A DNA stretch of 64,000 nt from Streptomyces albireticuli (GTDB taxonomy: Bacteria; Actinomycetota; Actinomycetes; Streptomycetales; Streptomycetaceae). The stretch covers positions 124,001 through 188,000 of the forward strand of contig NZ_JAJQQS010000013.1 in assembly GCF_021228125.1 (NCBI RefSeq), written 5' to 3'. This document shows, in pieces, positions 23,486 to 30,266 of the stretch (positions are counted from its first letter, which is position 1; each line of letters starts with the position of its first letter). A program made the position numbers and the translations under genes. The notes beneath the pieces were generated by a model that was not told the origin of the DNA, made no database searches, and worked only from the letters and a program-made list of their open reading frames with translations.

Positions 23486-23518
23486 CGTCAACTATTTTCA
23501 CGTGAAGAACATTTGACG
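23486..23518. promoter_or_regulatory. 33-bp near-palindrome in thioesterase promoter region
   Basis: The gap 23375-23683 contains an AT-rich island. Around the perfect core TTCACGTGAA (23497-23506) the arms extend to CGTCAA (23486-23491) and TTGACG (23513-23518), giving a long imperfect inverted repeat with one gap. On the minus strand a TAATAC-like -10 lies just downstream, so the site would overlap the -35 region of the thioesterase-regulator operon. This makes it the best operator candidate in the cluster. The rest of the gap shows nothing recognisable. Confidence 0.45.
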
Positions 23519-23683
23519 TCCAGAGGGGTGGCCGGTTGCGGCCATTCCGGTGGAGGGTCATCAGGGTAAAGGCGATCGGAAGAATCCGATTCCGCGGGAT
23601 GGCGACGCACTTCGCCGTCCGCCCGTGGCACGGGCGGACGGCGGAGTGGCGTCCGGGCGCCGGAAAGGCGCGGGCCGGAGGGG

Positions 23684-24931
23684 CTACTTGGCGGGCGACT
23701 CCTGGACGGCGACCGGGGGCGCGGCCGCCGCGGCGGCGGTTCCGGCACCGCGCTCGAAGCGACCGGTCAGGACGGTCACGAGGGCCGCGACGACCGTGAA
23801 GGCCGCCCCGGTCCAGGCCAGCTGGGCGGGGCCGCCGGGGCCGAGGATGCCGGCGCCGAGCACGCTCGACAGCGAGATCGCCAGGTACATCACGGCCGCG
23901 TTGAGGGAGACGACCAGCGGCTCGGTGCCCGGGGCGGCGAAGGCGATGATGCGCTGCTGCTGCGGGGCGGTCACCGACCAGGACCCGATGCCGCTCACGG
24001 CCGACAGGACCAGGGCCAGCGCGTACGACGAGTGGGCGACGGCCATGAGCCCGAAGACGACGGTCAGCAGCAGGGTCGCCCCGATGACCACCTTGCGGGG
24101 GCCCTTGCGGTCGGCCAGCCGGCCCGCGGTGAGGTTGCCGGCCGTGCCGGCCAGGCCGAACACCAGCAGCAGGATCGCCACCCGGCCGGAGTCGCCACCG
24201 GTGGCGGGCTCGAAGACGGCGCTGATGTAGGTGTAGGGGAGGTAGACGCCGACGAACGCGATGAGCGTGCACGTCAGCACGCCGACCACCCTGCGGTCCG
24301 TGAGCGGGGCGAGCCGCTGGCGCAGCCCGGCGCGGGCGCCGACGGCGACGTCGGGCAGCCGCAGGGCGATCACGGGGGCGACGGCGAGGGCGAGCGCGGT
24401 GACGAACCACATGGTCGCCTGCCAGCCCAGCGCGTCACCGATCGCGGTGCCCAGCGGTGCGCCCAGGGCGAGCGAGGCGGTCAGGCCGACGGTCACGATC
24501 GCGATGGCCCTCCCCCGCTGCTCGGCACCGGCGAGTGTGGCGGCGGTGGCGCCCGCGTTCGGGGTGAACATCGCGGCGCCGGCCGCCGCGACGACACGGG
24601 AGATCAGCACCAGGGTGTAGTTGGGCGCGAGCGCGGTGACGACGTTGCCGACGGCGAACACCAGGAGCGCGAGGATCAGCACACTGCGCCGTGACCACCG
24701 CGACGTCAGGGTCGCGAGGACGGGCGACAGCAGCGCGTACGCCAGGGAGAAGACGCTCACGAGCTGGCCGGCCGCGCCCACGGAGACGTCGAGGGAGTCG
24801 CTGATCTCGGGCAGCAGCCCCGCGATGACGAAGGCGTCCGTGCCGACGGCGAAGGTGCCCAGCGCCAGCACGGAGGCATGCCCCCGCCAGGACCCCGGCG
24901 ACGCGTCGGTGGCCCGCACGGTTCGTGTCAT
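23684..24931 (-). CDS. MFS drug:H+ antiporter (DHA1, 12 TM)
   Basis: The 415-residue protein has twelve hydrophobic segments. DHA1 motifs are visible: SLAYALLSPVLATLTSRWSR (motif A region), LVLISRVVAAAGAAMFTPNA (motif B), and GLTASLALGAPLGTAIGD (motif C of drug exporters). It is probably an exporter of the cluster product or of an unrelated toxic compound. It is divergent from an ArsR gene, with direct copies of a 12-bp palindrome in between, so ArsR-type repression is the expected control. Confidence 0.86.
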   Translation of the reverse strand: MTRTVRATDASPGSWRGHASVLALGTFAVGTDAFVIAGLLPEISDSLDVSVGAAGQLVSVFSLAYALLSPVLATLTSRWSRRSVLILALLVFAVGNVVTALAPNYTLVLISRVVAAAGAAMFTPNAGATAATLAGAEQRGRAIAIVTVGLTASLALGAPLGTAIGDALGWQATMWFVTALALAVAPVIALRLPDVAVGARAGLRQRLAPLTDRRVVGVLTCTLIAFVGVYLPYTYISAVFEPATGGDSGRVAILLLVFGLAGTAGNLTAGRLADRKGPRKVVIGATLLLTVVFGLMAVAHSSYALALVLSAVSGIGSWSVTAPQQQRIIAFAAPGTEPLVVSLNAAVMYLAISLSSVLGAGILGPGGPAQLAWTGAAFTVVAALVTVLTGRFERGAGTAAAAAAPPVAVQESPAK

Positions 24932-24966
24932 GAGTACACCCGCATTTCAATGGACGTCATCTATTT

Positions 24967-25020
24967 CGATGCGCATCGTAATGCATGTTCGATGTGTATC
25001 GTAGATGCCGAGCTGCATCG
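24967..25020. promoter_or_regulatory. Repeated palindromes, probable ArsR operator array
   Basis: CGATGCGCATCG (24967-24978, perfect palindrome) and CGATGTGTATCG (24990-25001) are 23 bp apart, both preceded by TT and followed by TA. A third related element GATGC-6 bp-GCATC spans 25004-25019. They fill the gap between the divergent MFS and ArsR genes. Two aligned sites about two helical turns apart fit a dimeric repressor controlling both directions. Confidence 0.6.
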
Positions 25021-25038
25021 AACAAGCGTGGAGGCGAG

Positions 25039-25407
25039 ATGCGAACGTTGGATCAGGCCCGACTGCCCCAGCCGGACCTGGCCGAGGTCGAGATCGGCAC
25101 GGTGCTCCAGGCCCTGGCGGACCCGGTCAGGCTGCAGATCGTGCGTCTGCTCAGCAGTCAGGGCGCCGCCGCGTGCGGTGAACTGGACCTCCCGGTCAAG
25201 CGGTCGACCGTCTCCCACCACCTGCGGACCCTGCGCGAGACGGGCCTGCTGGAGACGCATCTGAAGGGCAACACCCGGGTCAGCAAGGTGCGCCGGGAGG
25301 AGCTGGACCGGCGTTTCCCCGGGCTGCTCGCCTCGATCCTGGACGCCACGCCCGCGGTGCCGGCCCCTTCCGAGGAGGAGCCGGGCGGAGCGGACGGGGA
25401 GCGGTGA
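25039..25407 (+). CDS. ArsR family transcriptional regulator
   Basis: The 122-residue protein is a small winged-helix repressor: GTVLQALADPVRLQIVRLL, the recognition helix in LPVKRSTVSHHLRTLRETG, and the wing HLKGNTRVSKVRREELDRRF. There is no obvious Cys cluster for metal sensing (only Cys in AAACGEL), so it is probably not metal-responsive. It is divergent from the MFS gene and overlaps the PNPOx-like gene by 4 bp. The C-terminal tail is acidic and disordered. Confidence 0.88.
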   Translation: MRTLDQARLPQPDLAEVEIGTVLQALADPVRLQIVRLLSSQGAAACGELDLPVKRSTVSHHLRTLRETGLLETHLKGNTRVSKVRREELDRRFPGLLASILDATPAVPAPSEEEPGGADGER

Positions 25408-26027
25408 TGGGGCGCTACGCACACCTCGCGTACACGGACAGCGTCCGCGAGGTGCAGGAGGAGAACGGCAGCGCGTTAGTCGGCCTGCGCGGGCTCGCCC
25501 GCGCCGACGAACCCGACCCGCTGGGCCCCGCCGAAGCGTCGTTCATCGGCTCCCGGGACGGCTTCTACCTGGCCAGCGTCAGCGAAACGGGCTGGCCCTA
25601 CGTGCAGTTCCGCGGCGGTCCGCCCGGCTTCGTCCACGTCCTGGACGAGCGGACACTGGCCTACGCCGACGTGCGGGGCAACCGCCAGTACATCACCACC
25701 GGCAATGTGCGGGCCGACGGCCGGGTGGCCCTCTTCTTCATGGACTATCCGCACAAGGCGCGCCTCAAGCTCTTCGGCCGCGCCCGGACGCTCCCCCTTG
25801 ACGAGGACGCCGAACTGACGCGCAGACTGGTCGGCAGACGCACCGACGGCAAGCCGGAGCGCCTGATGACCGTCGACGTCGAGGGCATCAGCTGGAACTG
25901 CTCCCAGCACATCACGCCCCGCTTCTCCGAGGCAGAACTCGACGCGGCGCTGGAGCCGGTCCGCGCGCGCATGGCCGAACTGGAACGGCAGAACGAGGAG
26001 CTGCGCGCGCGGCTCGGGCAGGGGTAG
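25404..26027 (+). CDS. Pyridoxamine 5'-phosphate oxidase-related flavin-binding protein (TTA-containing gene)
   Basis: The 207-residue protein has a split-barrel FMN-binding fold: EASFIGSRDGFYLASVSETG, WPYVQFRGGPPGFVHVLDE, GNRQYITTGNVRADGRVALF and KLFGRARTL. Its C-terminus is a short coiled coil (MAELERQNEELRARL). Function in this subfamily is unknown; some members bind F420 or FMN. Codon 25 is TTA (25476-25478), the rare Leu codon read by the bldA tRNA, the only one I noticed in this region. The GTG at 25404 overlaps the arsR stop; ATG 25407 is an equal alternative start. Confidence 0.8.
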   Translation: MMGRYAHLAYTDSVREVQEENGSALVGLRGLARADEPDPLGPAEASFIGSRDGFYLASVSETGWPYVQFRGGPPGFVHVLDERTLAYADVRGNRQYITTGNVRADGRVALFFMDYPHKARLKLFGRARTLPLDEDAELTRRLVGRRTDGKPERLMTVDVEGISWNCSQHITPRFSEAELDAALEPVRARMAELERQNEELRARLGQG

Positions 26028-26185
26028 CGCGGCCACGGGCCGGGGCGCCGCCGGGCGTCGGCGCCGGACACCAGCGGGGCGTCAGCCGCACGTGAGCGGG
26101 ACATCAGCGAGCCCGGCCAAGCTGATCACCTCGCGGGAACGAACACACCGCGAGTCCCACGCTTTCACCCCGCAGGAGCACCGTC

Positions 26186-26515
26186 ATGCGCACTTCTCGT
26201 ACCCGTACCGCCGCGGCGGCCGCCGCGACCGCGACCGCCGCCCTGACCCTGGCCCTGACCGCCGTCGGCGGCGCCACGGCCGCCCCGGGTGGCGGCGGCA
26301 CGAGCGCGGCGCCCCGGACGGAGGCCGTCCACCAGGCGGCCGCGAAGAAGGGCAGGACTCCCGCCCTGAACCCCAGCGCCCGTCCTACCTTCAACCCCAG
26401 CACCCCTCCTTCCACCCGTCCCACCCCGAATCCCAGCGCCCCCTACACCCCCCGCCCCACCGCCACTACCGCCGCTCCCGTCCCGGACATCAGCGTCGCC
26501 CCTCGCCGCCACTGA
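26186..26515 (+). CDS. Small secreted Pro/Thr-rich protein
   Basis: The 109-residue product starts with a twin-Arg-like basic segment and an Ala/Thr-rich hydrophobic signal (TAALTLALTAVGGATAAPG). The mature part is low complexity, with repeated N-P-S-A/T-P units from about residue 62 to 95. An AGGAGCACC ribosome site precedes ATG 26186. There is no recognisable domain. A secreted, wall-associated or structural role is possible, but function is unknown. Confidence 0.6.
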   Translation: MRTSRTRTAAAAAATATAALTLALTAVGGATAAPGGGGTSAAPRTEAVHQAAAKKGRTPALNPSARPTFNPSTPPSTRPTPNPSAPYTPRPTATTAAPVPDISVAPRRH

Positions 26516-26616
26516 GGCTTCCCGGGGCGCCTTCCCGGCGAGTCCGTGGCGGAAGGCGCCCCGCGCTGTGAGCCCGGCCATAGGCCGGAGGGCGCGCCGT
26601 CTGCGAGCATGCGCCG

Positions 26617-27444
26617 ATGGGAGCGGAAGGCGAGCACGCACGACTGTGGACCGCCGCCGGCAGTCCACAGGTGGAGCTCCTGTCCGCCCGTTTCGAGCGC
26701 TTCGCCTTCGACCGGCACAGCCATGAGCAGCTCTCGCTCGGCGTCATCGAACAGGGCGCCGAGGGGCTGCACATGGCCGGCGGAACGGTGGTGGTACCGG
26801 CCGGGCAGCTCGTGATCATCAACCCCGGTCAGGTGCACACCGGCTTCGCCGCCGAGGAGTCCGGCTGGCGGTACCGGATGTTCTACTTCGACACCGCGAT
26901 GGTCGACGAGCTGGCCCGTGAGCACCTGGGCGCCGGGAGCGTCTGGTTCCCGGAGACGGCCGTACAGGACGCCGGGCTGTTCGCCCGGATGCGCCGCGTC
27001 CACCAGGGGCAGGAGGGCGCCGGCGATCCTCTCACCGCCGAGTCCCTGCTGCTCGGCGGCCTGGGCGAGGTGCTGCGCCAGCACGCCCGTACCGGCCGGG
27101 TGTCCGCCGCCGGGGCCCCGCGGGCCGCGCGCCGCGGCCCGGACCTGGCCCGGCAGGTGCTGCACGACCGGTGGACGGAGCCCGTCACCGTCGCCGAGCT
27201 CAGTGCCGCCGCGGGCATGCCGCGCGCGTCCCTCATCACCGCCTTCCGCCAGGCGTACGGACTGCCGCCGCACGCCTATCTGCTGAGGCTGCGCGCCAAC
27301 CGGGCCCGGCGCCTGCTCCTGGCCGGGGAGCGGCCGGCCGAGGTGGCGGCCGCCACGGGGTTCTCCGACCAGGCTCATCTGACGCGCGTCTGCAAGCGGT
27401 ACTTCGGGGTCACGCCGGGTGCCATCCGCGCCCGCCGCCCCTGA
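26617..27444 (+). CDS. AraC family transcriptional regulator (cupin sensor)
   Basis: The 275-residue protein has an AraC-type cupin (residues 15-110: DRHSHEQLSLGVIEQGAEGL, GQLVIINPGQVHTGF) and a C-terminal double HTH. The latter shows VAELSAAAGMPRASLITAFR, GLPPHAYLLRLRANRARRLL and VAAATGFSDQAHLTRVCKRY FGVTPGA. Regulators of this shape often control small-molecule exporters such as LysE-type transporters. The next gene on the same strand is a lactate-permease-like transporter 156 bp away, a possible target. Confidence 0.88.
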   Translation: MGAEGEHARLWTAAGSPQVELLSARFERFAFDRHSHEQLSLGVIEQGAEGLHMAGGTVVVPAGQLVIINPGQVHTGFAAEESGWRYRMFYFDTAMVDELAREHLGAGSVWFPETAVQDAGLFARMRRVHQGQEGAGDPLTAESLLLGGLGEVLRQHARTGRVSAAGAPRAARRGPDLARQVLHDRWTEPVTVAELSAAAGMPRASLITAFRQAYGLPPHAYLLRLRANRARRLLLAGERPAEVAAATGFSDQAHLTRVCKRYFGVTPGAIRARRP

Positions 27445-27600
27445 GCGGGCGCCGGGCCTGAGCCTTCCCCCGCCTTCCTGACGCCCCGGCACCCCGCCAC
27501 CGCCCACGCTCCGGCCCCGCGACTTTCGTTCAAGATCACCAGCGACCGTCGCCGCGAAGCTGTGCCCCGGCCGTACAGCGAGAGACGAAGGGCTCGAACA

Positions 27601-29076
27601 ATGGTGTGGGCGATAGCGGTTTCCCCGCTCGTCATGGTGCTGGGAATGATCACGGGGTTGCGCAGACCGGCGCACTGGGCGGCGGTCGCGGGCGCCGCCC
27701 TCGCGGCGGTGCTGATCTGGTGGCTGCCGGACTTCACGCTGCCGGGCGACGTGCTGGCCGAGGGCGCCGGAGGAGCCGGGCTGCTGGTGCTCAACGCGGC
27801 CGCGGTGATGCTCCCCGGCGTCTATCTGAGCCAGGTGCTCACCCGCCGGGAGGTGCACCGGTCGTTGCAGGAGTGGGTGCGCGGACTGCCGCTGCCGGGA
27901 CCCGCGACGATCGCGCTGGTGGTGGCGGGCATCGCCCCCACCGTGGAGGCGCTCACCGGCTTCGGGGTGTCCCTGCTGGTCACCGTGCCCGTGCTGCTCG
28001 CCCTGGCGCCGGCCCCGACCGCGCTGCGGCAGGCCATGCTCGGCATGAACATCATGCCGTGGGGCACCCTCGGTCTCGCCACCGTCATCGGCGCCGCGCT
28101 CACCGGGCGGGAGACGGCCGCCATGGGCACCGCCACCGCCGTCACCAGTTGCCTGGTCTTCCCGCTGGTGACCGTGTGGGCGGCGCTGCTGACCCGGCCG
28201 GAGCACCGGCTGCGTACGGCCGTCACGGCCGCGGCCGCGGGCGCCGCGCTCTCCCTCGCGCTGCTGGCGTTCAACCGGGCGGGCGCGGTCCAGCCGGCGG
28301 GCGTCCTGGCCGGCCTGTTCACGACGGCCGTCGGGCTGACGCTGTGCGCCGTCCGCCGGTCCCGTACGGGCGGCGGGTCCGGGCCGGGGGACGTGCCCGC
28401 CGGCCGGCTGCTGCCGCCGGGTTCGGTCCTGCGCGCGTACGGCCTCGTGCTCGGCGGGATCGCCGTCACCCGCGTGGCTAAGGCCGTGGGCGTCCCGCCC
28501 CTGGAACTGCACGCGGGCAACGCGAGCTTCGCGCTGCTGTCCTCGCCGTGCCTGCCGCTGCTGGCCGCCGCCCTGCTGCTGGACCGGGGGCGCCCGAACG
28601 GCCCGGACGCCCGCGCCGCGCTGGTCCGGGTGGGCCGGCCGCTGCTCGCCCTGGCCGGGTTCGTCGTCCTCGGCCGGCTGATGGCGGACAGCGGCATGAT
28701 CGGTGAACTGGGCTCGGCCGTCGCCGGATCGCCCGCGCCGGTCATCGCGCTGGTCGCGCCCGCGCTCGGCATGCTCAGCGGCTTCATCACCGGCTCCAAC
28801 GTCGGCGGCAACGCGCTGATGATGCCGCTTCAGGAACGCCTCGCGCCGAGCGGCGACGGCCTCGACGCGTGGTTCGCGGCACTCCAGAACAGCGCGGCGG
28901 GCCACACCGTCTTCACCTCGCTGCCGATGATCATGCTGATCCTGGCGGTGGCCGGCGACCGCGCGAAGACGGCGGGCGTCTCCGAACACACCTTGCTGCG
29001 CTTCGGGCTGCGGGTGGCGGCCGCGGTGTACGCGGCGTTGGCGGTGACGGCCGTCGCACTGGTCTCGTTCGCGTGA
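27601..29076 (+). CDS. L-lactate permease family transporter (LctP-like)
   Basis: The 491-residue integral membrane protein has about twelve to fourteen hydrophobic segments. LctP-type motifs are clear: VEALTGFGVSLLVTVPVLLA near the first third, MLGMNIMPWGTLGLATVIGA, and MLSGFITGSNVGGNALMMPL near the C-terminus. The family imports lactate or glycolate with protons. ATG 27601 was chosen over 27562 because GAAGGG lies 8 bp upstream and the first membrane helix starts immediately. Real substrate specificity is unproven. Confidence 0.83.
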   Translation: MVWAIAVSPLVMVLGMITGLRRPAHWAAVAGAALAAVLIWWLPDFTLPGDVLAEGAGGAGLLVLNAAAVMLPGVYLSQVLTRREVHRSLQEWVRGLPLPGPATIALVVAGIAPTVEALTGFGVSLLVTVPVLLALAPAPTALRQAMLGMNIMPWGTLGLATVIGAALTGRETAAMGTATAVTSCLVFPLVTVWAALLTRPEHRLRTAVTAAAAGAALSLALLAFNRAGAVQPAGVLAGLFTTAVGLTLCAVRRSRTGGGSGPGDVPAGRLLPPGSVLRAYGLVLGGIAVTRVAKAVGVPPLELHAGNASFALLSSPCLPLLAAALLLDRGRPNGPDARAALVRVGRPLLALAGFVVLGRLMADSGMIGELGSAVAGSPAPVIALVAPALGMLSGFITGSNVGGNALMMPLQERLAPSGDGLDAWFAALQNSAAGHTVFTSLPMIMLILAVAGDRAKTAGVSEHTLLRFGLRVAAAVYAALAVTAVALVSFA

Positions 29077-29238
29077 GTCCGAGCGCGGCCGGGGGTCACC
29101 GGGTGCGCGACGCTCCCCGAATCGCCCGGCCCCCGCGACCACCCGGATTGCTCTGCCTTATCCGGGATATCCTCTTCCATCAGGACATGCGGCCTCTTTA
29201 CGGGTCGAAACAGCGATGAGTGGGGGGACAGACCCTTG

Positions 29239-29985
29239 GTGACGTGGCCTCAGCGGCGGCTGACCGGACTGATGGCGGTGACGTGCGCGGCCGGCATCGC
29301 GCTCACCGGCTGCGGGAAGCAGGCGGACAAGCAGCCTTCCGACGACCGGGCGGCGTCGCCGTCGTCCCCGGCGGCCGACGGCAAAGGCAAGGGCAAGGAC
29401 CAGGACCAGGGGGGCAAGGGCGGGAAGGACGTCCTGCCGGGACTGCCTTCGACAAACGAGGCACGGAAGAAGCTGGAGAAGCTCACGGTGGCCAAGTGGC
29501 GGCCGATGACCGGCTACAGCCGCAGCGCCTTCCCGCACTGGGCCCAGCAGGGAGACCGCTGCGACACCCGCGAGACCGTCCTGGAGCGCGACGGCCAGGG
29601 CGTGAAGCGGGACGACCAGTGCCGCGCGGTCTCCGGCACCTGGCACAGCCTGTACGACGACAAGACCCTCACCTCGGCCTCGCAGGCCGACATCGACCAT
29701 ATGGTCCCGCTGGCCAACGCGTGGCGTTCGGGCGCGGACACCTGGACCACCGAGAAGCGCAAGCAGTTCGCGAACGACCTGACGCACCCGCAGCTGCTGG
29801 CCGCCTCCGCCGCCTCGAACCGCAGCAAGGGCGACCAGGGCCCGGACCAGTGGCAGCCCCCGGCCAAGGGCGCCTGGTGCGTCTACGGCCGCGCCTGGAC
29901 CTCGGTGAAGGACACCTACGGCCTGACCGTCACGGACGACGAGAAGAAGATGCTCGGCACGATGCTGGGTACGTGTACCTCATGA
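29239..29985 (+). CDS. HNH endonuclease family lipoprotein (DUF1524-like)
   Basis: The protein of about 248 residues starts with a lipoprotein signal; the lipobox is LTGC with Cys near residue 28. A charged low-complexity linker (DGKGKGKDQDQGGKG) follows. The C-terminal half has the secreted HNH/DUF1524 nuclease pattern: ADIDHMVPLANAWRSG (metal His), FANDLTHPQLLAASAASNRS and KGDQGPDQWQPP. Paired Cys (RCDTRE, QCRAV, WCVYG, GTCTS) may form disulfides outside the cell. A surface-bound extracellular nuclease is the likely role. TTG 29236 is an alternative start. The next gene overlaps by 4 bp. Confidence 0.83.
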   Translation: MTWPQRRLTGLMAVTCAAGIALTGCGKQADKQPSDDRAASPSSPAADGKGKGKDQDQGGKGGKDVLPGLPSTNEARKKLEKLTVAKWRPMTGYSRSAFPHWAQQGDRCDTRETVLERDGQGVKRDDQCRAVSGTWHSLYDDKTLTSASQADIDHMVPLANAWRSGADTWTTEKRKQFANDLTHPQLLAASAASNRSKGDQGPDQWQPPAKGAWCVYGRAWTSVKDTYGLTVTDDEKKMLGTMLGTCTS

Positions 29986-30257
29986 CACAGCGACCCGAGC
30001 GGTATCTGGACAAGGTGACGGCGGGACCGGGCGGGGTGATGACCGACGACGTCGGCGTCATCACCGGCGACCTCACGATCGTCACCACGTGCCCCGACGG
30101 ACGCCACGCGGACGTCACCGTGCAGTACACCGGCGCCGAGGAGTGGTACACCATGACCGGCAGCCCGGTCCCCGTGCCGCCCACCGGCCTCCGCGCCCTC
30201 CACGACGCCGTCCTCGCGGCCGCGCGGGCCGGCGGCGGCGCCGAGGTCCCGCGCTAG
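29982..30257 (+). CDS. Hypothetical small protein coupled to HNH lipoprotein gene
   Basis: The 91-residue protein starts at ATG 29982, overlapping the nuclease stop. It is predicted to be mostly beta (DDVGVITGDLTIVTTCPDGR, ADVTVQYTGAEEWYTMTGSP) and has no signal peptide. The translational coupling suggests a partner role, for example immunity or folding of the nuclease, but this is inference from position. I do not recognise the family. Confidence 0.6.
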   Translation: MTQRPERYLDKVTAGPGGVMTDDVGVITGDLTIVTTCPDGRHADVTVQYTGAEEWYTMTGSPVPVPPTGLRALHDAVLAAARAGGGAEVPR

Positions 30258-30266
30258 CCCGGCTCC

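Noticed and set aside
29239..29985. HNH protein as a homing endonuclease or mobile element gene.
   Set aside because: It has a lipoprotein signal and a DUF1524-like secreted nuclease pattern; no intron or intein is nearby.
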